The position numbers were made by a program, and so were the translations under genes. Source: Lunatimonas sp. (lineage in GTDB: Bacteria > Bacteroidota > Bacteroidia > Cytophagales > Cyclobacteriaceae). From it: a stretch of DNA of 64,000 nucleotides. Shown here in pieces: positions 15,700 through 25,083 of the stretch; position 1 is the stretch's first letter; each line of letters opens with the position of its first letter. The notes beneath the pieces were generated by a model. It saw nothing but the letters and a program-made list of their open reading frames with translations. It was not told the DNA's origin and did no database searches. The DNA lies in contig NZ_JAFIEU010000037.1 in the NCBI RefSeq assembly GCF_020832325.1, positions 1-64,000 on the forward strand, read 5' to 3'.

Positions 15700-16551
15700 A
15701 TGGAAAAGCTTTCAACTGAACAATTAGCAAACATCTGTTCCCAGGTGCGCAGGGACATCCTGCGTATGGTACACGGGGTAAATTCCGGACATCCCGGAGC
15801 CTCGTTGGGCTGCACGGAATTTTTCGTAGCCCTTTATTTCCATCAGATGGAGCACAATAGTGACTTTCAAATGGACGGAGTGGGTGAAGACCTTTTCTTT
15901 CTATCAAATGGCCACATCTCACCGGTATGGTATAGTGTATTGGCACGATCCGGTTACTTTTCTACCGAAGAGCTCGCCACTTTCCGAAAAATCAACAGTC
16001 GATTACAAGGACACCCGGCTACCCACGAGCATCTTCCTGGCATCCGAATCGCCTCCGGTTCCCTAGGTCAAGGCTTATCCGTGGCAATTGGTGCAGCCCT
16101 GGCTAAAAAATTAAACGGCGATAACCGTACCGTCTATGCACTAATGGGTGATGGTGAACAACAGGAAGGTCAGGTATGGGAAGCAGCCATGGCTGCCCCC
16201 CACCACCAAGTGGACAACCTGATCGCTACCATTGACCTAAACCGTCAGCAAATAGACGGCCCTACAGAAAAAATCATGAACCTGCTGGACCTGAAAGCCA
16301 AATGGGAGGCGTTCGGATGGCAAGTAATCGAAACCAAACAAGGCAACGACATAGAAGCCGTACTAGCCGGACTGGAAAAGGCAAAAAGCCTCCTTGGTAA
16401 CGGAAAGCCCGTTCTGAACCTGCTACATACCGAAATGGGCTATGGCGTGGACTTCATGGTGGGAACCCACAAGTGGCACGGCGTAGCTCCAAACGACGAG
16501 CAATTGGCGTCGGCCTTGGGTCAGTTGGAAGAAACCCTGGGAGATTACTAA
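15700..16551 (+). CDS. Transketolase, N-terminal subunit
   Basis: Thiamine-diphosphate-binding half of a split transketolase, which moves two-carbon ketol units between sugar phosphates in the non-oxidative pentose phosphate pathway. The 283 residues show the ThDP-binding motif GDGEQQEGQVWEAAM (with the later Asn of DLNRQQIDG), plus GHPGASLG and SGSLGQGLS substrate and cofactor loops. It lacks the pyrimidine-binding domain, which the next gene supplies. The 45-base gap to the C-terminal subunit indicates cotranscription. The split form is frequent in bacteria and archaea. Confidence 0.93.
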   Translation: MEKLSTEQLANICSQVRRDILRMVHGVNSGHPGASLGCTEFFVALYFHQMEHNSDFQMDGVGEDLFFLSNGHISPVWYSVLARSGYFSTEELATFRKINSRLQGHPATHEHLPGIRIASGSLGQGLSVAIGAALAKKLNGDNRTVYALMGDGEQQEGQVWEAAMAAPHHQVDNLIATIDLNRQQIDGPTEKIMNLLDLKAKWEAFGWQVIETKQGNDIEAVLAGLEKAKSLLGNGKPVLNLLHTEMGYGVDFMVGTHKWHGVAPNDEQLASALGQLEETLGDY

Positions 16552-16596
16552 GCAGATGGGCCACCCTATCAGAGGGCTAACAAAAAGAAACAGATC

Positions 16597-17565
16597 ATGG
16601 AAAAAACATTGGATTTAAAATTTACCTATACCGAAAAAAAAGATACCCGATCCGGTTTCGGTGACGGATTTTTGGAAGTGGGGCGTAAAAACCCGAACGT
16701 CGTGGGACTTTGTGCCGACCTTATCGGCTCCTTAAAGATGGGCGCTTTTCAGAAGGAATTCCCAGACCGCTTTTTTCAGGTTGGGATAGCAGAAGCGAAC
16801 ATGATGGGTATAGCCGCGGGCATGACCATCGGTGGAAAAATCCCCTATACAGGTACCTTCGCCAATTTCTCTACCGGCAGAGTGTACGATCAGATACGGC
16901 AATCTATCGCCTATTCGGATAAAAACGTCAAGATATGCGCCTCTCATGCAGGCCTTACCCTTGGTGAAGACGGTGCTACCCACCAAATACTGGAGGACGT
17001 GGGCATGATGAAAATGCTGCCCCACATGACCGTCATCAACCCCTGCGATTACAATCAGACCAAAGCTGCGACTATTGCCATTGCAGACCACGAAGGTCCC
17101 GTTTACCTTCGCTTTGGACGGCCCAGCTGGCCCATTTTCACACCGGCTGACCAAAAGTTTGAAATTGGGAAAGCTTGGAAGATGATCGACGGAAAAGATG
17201 TAACCATCTTCGCTACCGGGCACCTGGTTTGGGAGGCTGTGGTAGCAGAAGCCATGCTAAGAGAAGAAGGCATATCCGCCGAAGTGATCAACATCCACAC
17301 GATCAAACCGCTGGATACCGAAGCGATCCTGGAATCCGTAGCGAAAACAGGCTGTGCCGTATCCGCAGAGGAGCACCAGTACAACGGTGGCTTAGGCGAC
17401 AGCATAGCCCAAACGCTTAGCCGAAATCAACCCGTACCAATGGAATTTATCGGTGTAGATGACTCTTTCGGAGAATCCGGCACACCGACTCAATTGTTGG
17501 AAAAATACGGCCTAAATGCCGCCAATATCGTGAAAGCCGCGAAGAAAGCGATCGCTCGAAAATAA
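16597..17565 (+). CDS. Transketolase, C-terminal subunit
   Basis: Partner of the preceding gene; carries the pyrimidine-binding and C-terminal domains of transketolase in 322 residues. Visible features: FFQVGIAEANMMGIAAGM, with the conserved Glu that activates the thiamine ring; TGTFANFSTGRVYDQIRQ; THQILEDVGMMKMLPHM; and the C-terminal EEHQYNGGLGDSIAQTL and DSFGESGTPTQLLEKYG segments of the transketolase C domain. The two subunits together match a full-length transketolase. A terminator follows 14 bases after the stop. Confidence 0.93.
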   Translation: MEKTLDLKFTYTEKKDTRSGFGDGFLEVGRKNPNVVGLCADLIGSLKMGAFQKEFPDRFFQVGIAEANMMGIAAGMTIGGKIPYTGTFANFSTGRVYDQIRQSIAYSDKNVKICASHAGLTLGEDGATHQILEDVGMMKMLPHMTVINPCDYNQTKAATIAIADHEGPVYLRFGRPSWPIFTPADQKFEIGKAWKMIDGKDVTIFATGHLVWEAVVAEAMLREEGISAEVINIHTIKPLDTEAILESVAKTGCAVSAEEHQYNGGLGDSIAQTLSRNQPVPMEFIGVDDSFGESGTPTQLLEKYGLNAANIVKAAKKAIARK

Positions 17566-17578
17566 ATAGGAATGGAGG

Positions 17579-17613
17579 AAGCCCTTGAACGCTGATGTGT
17601 TCGAGGGCTTTTT
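17579..17613 (+). terminator. Intrinsic terminator after transketolase
   Basis: Arms AAGCCCTTGAAC (17579-17590) and GTTCGAGGGCTT (17599-17610) pair with one G-T wobble, followed by a T-run. It closes the bcp-transketolase unit. Confidence 0.75.
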
Positions 17614-17645
17614 ACGTTAAATCAATCGCTTTTTTTTACCTAATC

Positions 17646-17825
17646 TCACCAGCATCCTGACCGCTCGGTTCCAAACTGCGGATAGAACCCAGCCTCCCAA
17701 AAATTTCCATCACCTTCGTTTTGGTAAATACGGAAGCCGTAATAGGGATTCGGAACTGCGAAATAATCCCAATTGGCCCAGCAATCGGAGACACATCTCC
17801 GCTGAAACTTTAAAACTAATATCCT
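17646..17825 (-). pseudogene. Possible orphan C-terminal coding fragment
   Basis: On the minus strand a 59-codon frame without a start codon, bounded by stops, reads as strongly protein-like: aromatic- and Gly-rich, containing WANWDYFAVPNPYYGFRIYQ and ending FGTERSGCW. I do not recognise the family. It could be the remnant of a lost gene's C-terminus. A second frame on the same strand is also open, so chance cannot be excluded. Confidence 0.25.
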
Positions 17826-17843
17826 TTAAGAGATATTCTTAAC

Positions 17844-19178
17844 CTATGGATTATGTGTGGATAGTCCTGAAAGATTCACGCCTTCAGCGATCTTACCTAG
17901 TGCATACACAAACCGATCTAAATCCGCTAAACTCGTATAGACGTGCGGAGAAACCCTAACACAATCGATGTTGTGGTACACGATAGAAGTGGTGTGGATT
18001 CTGAAATCGTTCAATAACGTATTCCCCAATTGGGACGTACTCATCCCTTCTATGGAAACTCCTGCTATGGCACAACTAAATTCCTTTTTCAAAGAAGTGT
18101 GAAGCTTAACTCCATGTATTTGCAGGGCCTTTTCGGCCCAATAGTTTTTCAGATAGCGAATGCGCGCTTCCTTGCGCTTGGTACCAATGGCCTGGTGAAA
18201 ATTCAACGCCTCACCGATACCCTGCTCAATGGGAAAAGAGCGGGTCCCCAACGTTTCAAACTTTCGGATATCTCCACTCTTCGGATCTCCGTTACACAAC
18301 AAGGGCCAAACTTTTGAAATTTTATCCTTTTTTATCCAAAGCATGCCACTACCTATCGGAGCAGAAAGGTACTTATGTAAGCTGGTGCCAAAATAATCTG
18401 CCTCTAAATCCGGTATTTGAAAGTCCAACAGCCCAAAAGAATGCGCTCCATCCACAATAACTTCTATGCCCCGTTCATGCGCCATGCGACAGATCTTTCT
18501 TACAGGCATGATCTGTCCTACCCAGTTAATCACGTGGGTGACGTGGATAACTTTTGTTTTTGAAGTGATAGCTTGTCGAAATTTCTCTACAATAAGGTCC
18601 TCGTCTTCGATGGGGAAATCAAAACTCAATTGTTTATAAACAATACCCTCTCTATCCGCACGTTGAGACCATGCCTGCATCATATTGGGATAATCCTGAT
18701 AGCAGCCGATCACCTCGTCTCCACGTTGTAAATCCAGTCCAAAAATAACGGTATTTAATGCCTCTGTAGCATTCCTATTCACAGCGATTTCCTCTGGGTC
18801 ACATCCCGCCAAGAGTGCCAGCTTGTCCCTTAAAGGCTCACGTCCCTGGTCCAAAATTCGCCACATATAGTACGAGGGCGCCTGATTGGATAACAGATTA
18901 TACCTCTCCACAGCCTGCTGCACGACCAAAGGCGATGGGGAAACACCTCCGTTATTCAGATTCATAACAGGAGAGGAACTAGCTGTGTACGCCCGCTGAA
19001 TATGACTCCAATAATCCTCATTTTCGGCAAGCTCTTCAGGTGAAGTATGTTGGTGTTTGGTTTGCATGCTGCTCCACTCCTCCGCATGGAGTTGGGTAAA
19101 CAGGTTGGTGGCAGAAAATGCTCCCGTGAGAGCTAGTGCCTTCTTTACAAACGATCGACGGTTTTCGTGGTGTTTCAT
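17844..19178 (-). CDS. Tat-exported class V aminotransferase (isopenicillin N epimerase-like)
   Basis: PLP-dependent fold-type I enzyme of the class V family (isopenicillin N epimerase/cysteine desulfurase-like). The start at 19178 (MKHHENRRSFVKK) gives a twin-arginine signal followed by a short hydrophobic stretch, so the folded, cofactor-loaded protein should be exported; an upstream in-frame start would hide this signal. Asp243 in IVDGAHS contacts the PLP ring nitrogen, and Lys269 in TSLHKYLSAPIGSG is the Schiff-base lysine. 444 residues. Exported members like this are common in Bacteroidota and Planctomycetes but their substrates are unknown; there is no iron-sulfur scaffold gene nearby to suggest cysteine desulfurase. 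Confidence 0.85.
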   Translation of the reverse strand: MKHHENRRSFVKKALALTGAFSATNLFTQLHAEEWSSMQTKHQHTSPEELAENEDYWSHIQRAYTASSSPVMNLNNGGVSPSPLVVQQAVERYNLLSNQAPSYYMWRILDQGREPLRDKLALLAGCDPEEIAVNRNATEALNTVIFGLDLQRGDEVIGCYQDYPNMMQAWSQRADREGIVYKQLSFDFPIEDEDLIVEKFRQAITSKTKVIHVTHVINWVGQIMPVRKICRMAHERGIEVIVDGAHSFGLLDFQIPDLEADYFGTSLHKYLSAPIGSGMLWIKKDKISKVWPLLCNGDPKSGDIRKFETLGTRSFPIEQGIGEALNFHQAIGTKRKEARIRYLKNYWAEKALQIHGVKLHTSLKKEFSCAIAGVSIEGMSTSQLGNTLLNDFRIHTTSIVYHNIDCVRVSPHVYTSLADLDRFVYALGKIAEGVNLSGLSTHNP

Positions 19179-19515
19179 CGTCCAGAGATCAAATAGGTGG
19201 TTAAAAACAGGGCTGTTGACTAATAAAATTATGAACTTTGGGCTTATCGAAAAATAAATGTAGGCCAAAGACATACCTTTTGCAAAAATAGCGCCCCAAA
19301 CGGATTCGAGAATCCAGCATCCGTCCAAAACGGGGATAAACGGAGGCAACAACGGATGGTTGGACCCAATTGACTTCGAAAACGAATGGTGCTATAAGAC
19401 TTTGTCATAAAGTGACGCTAATCGGTAAAGTGATCAATCTGATCAGTCATCCTTAGACATTCGCATTCAAATAGATACCAAATGCCGTCTTCTTTTTACC
19501 GAAGTGATACAAATA
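19179..19515. other. Spacer between aminotransferase and sulfatase genes
   Basis: The stretch is AT-rich just upstream of 19178 and likely carries the aminotransferase promoter, but I find no exact TAnnTTTG box and no gene or repeat I can support. Confidence 0.4.
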
Positions 19516-20979
19516 TTACTTTTCTCCAAAATAGCGCTTAAGAATATATTCCGGCTGCCACTGATCCGGCTTTCTGACCAAAGTGTCGGGATCGTAGACC
19601 AGGGGCTTGATCTCTTTGGCAGTCAGCGGATGTTCATCCCCATAATCCGACTGCCAATCTTTCATTAGTTGGGTGAGTCTATCAACTGTCTCGTTGTGGC
19701 TGCCAGACTGCGCTAGATTATTCAACTCCAACGGATCCCTTATTAAATCGAAGAGCTGAGTGTAATCCCGTTCAGGGTAGCGGATCAATTTCCAGCGCTC
19801 ATCCCTGATCGCACGAACAGTGTGTCTGTAGGCCGTAAAAAGGGAATTTCTGACCTGCTGCTGCGTACCCTGAATTACCGGCACCAAGCTTTGCCCCTCC
19901 AACTTTTCGGAAATGGGCACACCAGCCAATTGAGCGAGCGTTGGGAAAATATCGTGAATATAAGCAAAGGCATCCAATACCTGGTTTTCAGCAATTCCGG
20001 GCCCTTTGAGGATCAGTGGAACTTTGATCGAGTGTTCGTATAGGTTTTGCTTTCCAAGCAGGCCGTGGCGACCTACTGCCAGACCATTGTCAGCGGCGTA
20101 AACAATGATGGTATTATCATACTGACCGGTTGCTTTAAGCGCCGCTATAATCCTGCCTATCTGTGCATCCAAATGGGTGACCAAGGCATAATAGTCCGAC
20201 AGGATCATTTGAATTACTTCCGGACGACGAGGCCACCCGGTAAGGTTCTCGTCCCGAACGGTCAACTGATCAAATTCAAACGGATGATGCGGCATGTAGT
20301 TTCCAGGCAGCGGCAGTGAACCATCCGGGTAGTGATCGATGTAGGAAGCCTCAGGTGAATAAGGGTCGTGCGGAGCTGTAAAAGAGACATAACAAAAAAA
20401 GGGCTTGCCAGGATGGCTTTGAGTATGTTCCTGTAAGAAATCGATAGCGGTTTGTGCAAAAATATCTGTCGAATACCCTTTCTTGACCGGGTCACCCAAC
20501 CTGCCATCTGTCCCATAGTCACGGAGGTTGATATCGTAATGATCCGCCATTCCTCCTAGGTAGACGTTTCTTCCATGATGAAAGCTAGCTTCAAAAGCTT
20601 CTTTTTCATTGTGCCATTTACCAGTTCCATAGGTCGTATATCCCGCCTCAGCAAAGGCCATCGGCATCGTATGTACACCATTTAGACGGTCATACACTCG
20701 AAAAAAGTTATTACCACTCATAAGCATGGCCCTACTTGCCATACAGATCGCGCCGTGATGCCCTCCCATGACATATGCATTTGAAAACCGACTACCCTCC
20801 CGGGCCAATTGATCTATATTTGGCGTATGGATGTATGGGTTACCCGAAATACCCAAAGCATCGGCCTGTTGGTCGTCAGCAAACAGAAACAAGACATTGG
20901 GCATTTGAGCCCCTTTCTGGGGAGTTACAAGAAAACCATGGACCAAAGCCCATAAAAGAAAAATGACAGATGAATGCAT
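19516..20979 (-). CDS. Sulfatase with variant CxAxR formylglycine motif
   Basis: Exported type I sulfatase, hydrolysing sulfate esters of glycans with a formylglycine made from an active-site cysteine. N-terminal hydrophobic signal (about 4-18), then NVLFLFADDQQAD with the metal-binding Asp pair. The active site reads Cys79-Met-Ala-Ser-Arg83, where the usual Pro is replaced by Ala; the formylglycine-generating enzyme is known to accept CxAxR-type sites. The later calcium-binding YAADNGLAVGRHG and the C-terminal subdomain (RDERWKLIRYP) are typical. 487 residues. Substrate unknown. It is divergent from a second, canonical sulfatase at 21264. Confidence 0.9.
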   Translation of the reverse strand: MHSSVIFLLWALVHGFLVTPQKGAQMPNVLFLFADDQQADALGISGNPYIHTPNIDQLAREGSRFSNAYVMGGHHGAICMASRAMLMSGNNFFRVYDRLNGVHTMPMAFAEAGYTTYGTGKWHNEKEAFEASFHHGRNVYLGGMADHYDINLRDYGTDGRLGDPVKKGYSTDIFAQTAIDFLQEHTQSHPGKPFFCYVSFTAPHDPYSPEASYIDHYPDGSLPLPGNYMPHHPFEFDQLTVRDENLTGWPRRPEVIQMILSDYYALVTHLDAQIGRIIAALKATGQYDNTIIVYAADNGLAVGRHGLLGKQNLYEHSIKVPLILKGPGIAENQVLDAFAYIHDIFPTLAQLAGVPISEKLEGQSLVPVIQGTQQQVRNSLFTAYRHTVRAIRDERWKLIRYPERDYTQLFDLIRDPLELNNLAQSGSHNETVDRLTQLMKDWQSDYGDEHPLTAKEIKPLVYDPDTLVRKPDQWQPEYILKRYFGEK

Positions 20980-21263
20980 TGCGTATTCCTTAAGGTGATG
21001 ATAACGTGAACGTTTAGGGGCGAATTAGGTATAAAATACTCGGGTAATGAACGGTCCAAGGTAACCACCATTCTCGAATCATCCAAAACAGATCAAAGGA
21101 TTCCTCCAAAATACCGATATTTCATACAGTTACGGTGGTATTTCACAAATAATACATTTACTTTGCCCGAAATCAACTAGAACAATCTCGCTGAGCATGC
21201 AAGTTGCTTTTGCCCGACGCAGTTGCGCTCCTCGAACCACCCTTGTTTAAAAAATTACATCCC

Positions 21264-22952
21264 ATGCACAAAGTCTCGCTTTCCCTACTGGTGCTGACCG
21301 TCATTGCACAGTTTTCCTGTAACCAGAAAGAAACAGAACGGCACCCTACTAGGCCAAATATCGTCTTTATCATGTCCGATGATCACGCCTATCAGGCCAT
21401 TTCCGCTTATGACAACCGACTCATTGAAACTCCAAATATCGACCGAATTGCGAAAATGGGCATACTTTTTACCAACGCCTCAGTCACCAACTCAATCTGC
21501 GCACCATCTAGAGCGACCATCCTAACCGGCAAGCACAGTCATATAAATGGGAAAGTAGACAACCATTTTCCTTTTGATACCACCAATATCACCTTTCCTC
21601 AATTGCTCCATGAGGCCGGGTATCAAACAGCCATGTTTGGAAAATTACATTTTGGCAACAATCCCAAGGGATTTGACCAATTCAAAATATTGCCTGGACA
21701 GGGTACCTACTATAATCCAGACTTCATCACCAAGGATGAAGGAACAGTCCGCATAGAAGGATACGTTACCGACATCATCACCGATATGACCTTAAACTGG
21801 CTGGAAAACGACCGCAAGGAAGACCAACCCTTTTTGTTGATGTACCTGCACAAGGCACCACACAGGGAATGGCTGATGGCAGAGCGCCATTTTGAGGATT
21901 TTACAACACGCACCTTTCCTGAACCACCCACTCTGTTCGACGACTATTCCGGTCGCGGCAGACCTGCTAGAGAAGCCGAAATGAACCTACTTACTGACAT
22001 GCATTGGGCAGGAGACTCCAAGATCTATCCCGAGGTAATGCAGGAATTGGGCATAAAAGGTACTTCCGACTGGGACGAGGGAGCTTTTGACCGGGAGGTA
22101 GGTCGCATGAACCCCACCCAGCGTGCTAAATGGGATGCAGCTTACAGCGTGGTTAACGAGGAGTTTAAAAAAGCGTATCCTTCCATGAGTAAAGAGGATC
22201 AAATGAAATGGCGCTACCAGCGCTACATGCAAGACTACTTGGGCACTATTCAGTCGGTAGACGAAAATGTCGGAAGAGTACTCGATTACCTGGAAGAGAA
22301 TGGCCTGATGGAAAACACCATCATTGTGTACACCTCAGACCAAGGATTTTACCTGGGCGAGCATGGGTGGTACGATAAGCGTTTTGTTTACAACGAATCC
22401 TTCAAAACACCCCTGCTGATGGCCTGGCCGGGCAAAACCCCGCAAGGCGTTCGTTCCGATGCGTTGGTGCAAAACCTGGATTTTGCACAAACCTTCTTGG
22501 AGGCCGCCGATCTAGTTGCACCAACTGATATGCAAGGGCAAAGCCTTATGCCCTTTCTTACAGGCAAGGGAGATGAATGGCAGCGGGACGCTGTCTATTA
22601 CCATTACTACGAGTATCCATCCATCCACATGGTGAAGCGACACTACGCGATCATCACCAAGGATTACAAACTGGTCCATTATTATTTTGACACCGACGAA
22701 TGGGAACTAATCGATAGACAAAACGATCCCTATGAACTAAAAAACGTATACAAAGATCCAGCGTATGCCGAAATTCGAGCAACGCTCCACAAGCAGCTAG
22801 ATTCTCTGAGAGAAAAATACGGCGACAATTCCCAGATAAGTCAACGGTATATAGACGAATATTTAGACTTCTTGGAAGAACAAGGATCCTATGCAGGGGC
22901 TAAGGATACCACCTTGCTGAAGAAAATTTTCCAAGACCGGAGAAAGAATTGA
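21264..22952 (+). CDS. Sulfatase lipoprotein, GlcNAc-6-sulfatase-like
   Basis: Formylglycine sulfatase, probably lipid-anchored: signal with lipobox QFS-Cys19 from the start at 21264 (a longer in-frame start at 21204 spoils the signal). Metal site IVFIMSDDHAYQ, canonical active-site Cys79-Ala-Pro-Ser-Arg83, later IIVYTSDQGFYLGEHGW with metal ligands and FKTPLLMAWPG. The pattern ETPNIDRIAKMGILFTNASV and the overall 563-residue length resemble N-acetylglucosamine-6-sulfatase or mucin-desulfating enzymes, but specificity is not determinable by reading. The C-terminal tail (FDTDEWELIDRQNDPYEL) is the usual sulfatase subdomain. It is divergent from the sulfatase at 19516, with a 284-base gap holding both promoters. 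Confidence 0.92.
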   Translation: MHKVSLSLLVLTVIAQFSCNQKETERHPTRPNIVFIMSDDHAYQAISAYDNRLIETPNIDRIAKMGILFTNASVTNSICAPSRATILTGKHSHINGKVDNHFPFDTTNITFPQLLHEAGYQTAMFGKLHFGNNPKGFDQFKILPGQGTYYNPDFITKDEGTVRIEGYVTDIITDMTLNWLENDRKEDQPFLLMYLHKAPHREWLMAERHFEDFTTRTFPEPPTLFDDYSGRGRPAREAEMNLLTDMHWAGDSKIYPEVMQELGIKGTSDWDEGAFDREVGRMNPTQRAKWDAAYSVVNEEFKKAYPSMSKEDQMKWRYQRYMQDYLGTIQSVDENVGRVLDYLEENGLMENTIIVYTSDQGFYLGEHGWYDKRFVYNESFKTPLLMAWPGKTPQGVRSDALVQNLDFAQTFLEAADLVAPTDMQGQSLMPFLTGKGDEWQRDAVYYHYYEYPSIHMVKRHYAIITKDYKLVHYYFDTDEWELIDRQNDPYELKNVYKDPAYAEIRATLHKQLDSLREKYGDNSQISQRYIDEYLDFLEEQGSYAGAKDTTLLKKIFQDRRKN

Positions 22953-23050
22953 CTGTATCAAACCCCATAACCTGATTATCAGTCGCCGATTCAAAACTCC
23001 GAGATTTGTTATTGGGATCATTCTGTTTCCCAATCATATCCTACGGAATA

Positions 23051-23081
23051 GGTGCACTGCCTGACACGTAGGCAGTGCACC
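23051..23081. repeat. Perfect 11-bp inverted repeat
   Basis: GGTGCACTGCC (23051-23061) and GGCAGTGCACC (23071-23081) around a 9-base loop. No clear T-run follows on either strand. It lies between the convergent ends of the sulfatase and DUF805 genes, so it may act as a weak terminator or a mRNA 3' stabiliser. Confidence 0.6.
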
Positions 23082-23130
23082 TCTAGCAAAGCTACATATA
23101 CTGAACCTTGGAGTGAAATAGCCGCTATAA

Positions 23131-23511
23131 TTATATTTCTAAGGCAAAAGTCGCTTTGGGATCGCTTCCGTATTTGTTTTCCCCAGAAGTGCCCTCGGTC
23201 ACCATCAATACCAACAACCAAATACCGCCAATGATCGGGATCAGACCAATTAGTATCATCCAGCCACTTCTTCCAATATCGTGGAGTCTTCTAACGGCTG
23301 CCGCTAGGCCGGGAATGAAAACAGCCAGCACATACGCAAAATAAAACACTCCATAAGGGAGTTCGGCGACCGTTAAACCCAAAATATTATCAAAAAACAT
23401 TGCGACAAGTGCAAAAACAATATTGAACAACACAAACATCCAATACTCTTTTCTTCTTGCTCTACCATTAAAATCAGCGTACTGTCTTAAAACTTTTAAA
23501 TACCATTTCAT
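23131..23511 (-). CDS. DUF805 family inner-membrane protein
   Basis: Small integral membrane protein of unknown function. The 126 residues begin with the DUF805 signature YADFNGRARRKEYWMFVLF, followed by membrane helices at about 25-42, 53-70 and 83-105; RRLHDIGRSGWM lies between helices 2 and 3 and is the second conserved DUF805 motif. The C-terminus GENKYGSDP is also typical. It stands alone, convergent with the sulfatase gene, with 473 bases of non-coding DNA upstream. Confidence 0.9.
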   Translation of the reverse strand: MKWYLKVLRQYADFNGRARRKEYWMFVLFNIVFALVAMFFDNILGLTVAELPYGVFYFAYVLAVFIPGLAAAVRRLHDIGRSGWMILIGLIPIIGGIWLLVLMVTEGTSGENKYGSDPKATFALEI

Positions 23512-23984
23512 AGTTTATTATGTTTAAGTGTTAAAATTATCTATTTCAAATACTATACTAGAACTAGTACTCCTCTTACTAGCAGTTTCGTCCAGCTTAC
23601 ATAACAAAAAGTTAAAAAAATTGAAAATCGATTCTTATGTTACAGTGAAACATCCGCTACTTTAACCTCCTCCACCTAAAAATAGACTTTTTGATTTGAA
23701 TATAAAATAACTTGAACGATGTATTTTTAAGTTTTATACGCTAGCTATTCGATTGATCACAAAATTTCTATCTCCAAAACTTCCTGCAATGCCTTTTTAG
23801 CGCTCATTTATCCATGCCACTACCTCGATGCACAGGAATCCGGACTTCCTTGCTATTTTTGTTTTAGGAAATCGGGTGTGACACAGGTAACCCAAATAGT
23901 TAGAACCATTTCGCTCCGGTAAATTTTCTCCCAATGTATTCGGAATGGCAAACGAAATGAAATGCAAAAAATATTGCGGACCAC
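23512..23984. other. Long spacer between DUF805 and arginase genes
   Basis: Gene-free, AT-rich near the DUF805 start. TATTTTTG (23854-23861) fits the -7 promoter consensus on the plus strand, about 120 bases before the arginase start, but lacks a -33 TTTG at the right spacing. I see no gene or strong hairpin. Confidence 0.4.
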
Positions 23985-24947
23985 ATGAAAGGGATCAAAC
24001 GACAAATCAAACTAGTGGAAGTGCGTTCGGAACTGGCGGCTGGAACGCGTGGTGCAAGCATGGGCATAGATGCCCTCAAGGTGGCCAGTCTGGATAAGCA
24101 ATCCAATTTCTTTGCCCGCTTTGAGCCAATCAACGTGCCGGATGCCAACAACTATCTTTGGAAGGGCAATAAGTTTCCCCACGCCAAGTACGTGGACGGT
24201 GTGTACGAAGTAATCCGAAACGTGTTCCATACCATCAAAACAATCCGGGAAAAAAAGCAATTTCCCATCGTGCTTGCCGGCGACCACTCCACGGCCGCTG
24301 GCACTATCATGGGAATCAAGGCCGCTGACCCGGACAAACGTCTGGGTGTGATCTGGATAGATGCACATGCCGACCTCCACTCCCCCTATACCACTCCGTC
24401 TGGAAACATGCACGGTATGCCTCTAGCCATGTGCCTCGGTATGGACAACCTACCCTGCCGACAAAACGATCCGGATGAGGTGACTTTGGCCTATTGGCAA
24501 AAAATCACCCACCTGGGCGGACCCCATCCAAAAATTGCCCCGGAAGACATCGTCTTCATTGCGCTGCGTGATACCGAGAGCCCAGAAGATCAGCTCATCG
24601 AAACCCACGGAATGATGCGCGTCCCCGTAGCATCCATACGGGAATGGGGCGTGGCACAATGCAGTCGCGTTGTACTGGAACACCTGTCAGACTGCGATCA
24701 AATCTATATATCCTTCGACGTGGACAGCTTGGACAGCGCCATCTCCAAAGGAACGGGAACCCCTGTTCCTGACGGGCTATCCGTGGAGGAAGCGATCGAC
24801 TTGAATACCGAGCTCATCAAGGACCGCCGGGTATGTGCGTGGGAAATTGTGGAGGTCAACCCAACGTTGGATACCGAAAATACCATGGCAGAAAACGCCT
24901 TCGATATCCTGGAATCAACTACCCGCTCCCTGGTCGAAAATTTCTAA
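23985..24947 (+). CDS. Arginase/ureohydrolase family enzyme
   Basis: Cytoplasmic binuclear-manganese hydrolase; arginase (arginine to ornithine plus urea) is the most likely activity, with agmatinase or formimidoylglutamase as alternatives. Metal ligands are all visible: His101 in AGDHS, Asp126/His128/Asp130 in DAHAD, Asp245/Asp247 in DVDSLD. SGNMHGMPLA matches the arginase substrate loop with the conserved Asn and His. 320 residues, typical length. Next gene is arginyl-tRNA synthetase, 136 bases downstream on the same strand; the shared link to arginine may be chance. Confidence 0.9.
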   Translation: MKGIKRQIKLVEVRSELAAGTRGASMGIDALKVASLDKQSNFFARFEPINVPDANNYLWKGNKFPHAKYVDGVYEVIRNVFHTIKTIREKKQFPIVLAGDHSTAAGTIMGIKAADPDKRLGVIWIDAHADLHSPYTTPSGNMHGMPLAMCLGMDNLPCRQNDPDEVTLAYWQKITHLGGPHPKIAPEDIVFIALRDTESPEDQLIETHGMMRVPVASIREWGVAQCSRVVLEHLSDCDQIYISFDVDSLDSAISKGTGTPVPDGLSVEEAIDLNTELIKDRRVCAWEIVEVNPTLDTENTMAENAFDILESTTRSLVENF

Positions 24948-25012
24948 CACCACCCGGATTGGCAAATGGGTGATTTAGTGGGCTAGAAGGCAGTCAAATG
25001 ACGGGAAAACGC

Positions 25013-25020
25013 TATATTTG
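25013..25020 (+). promoter_or_regulatory. Putative -7 box of argS
   Basis: TATATTTG matches TAnnTTTG exactly and lies 63 bases before the argS start; no good -33 TTTG is seen at 19-21 bases. Confidence 0.4.
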
Positions 25021-25083
25021 CACCGCTTTTGGTTAAGCAAACATACGTTCAGCATTAACACCTTACTGACCAAAAACCCCGTT

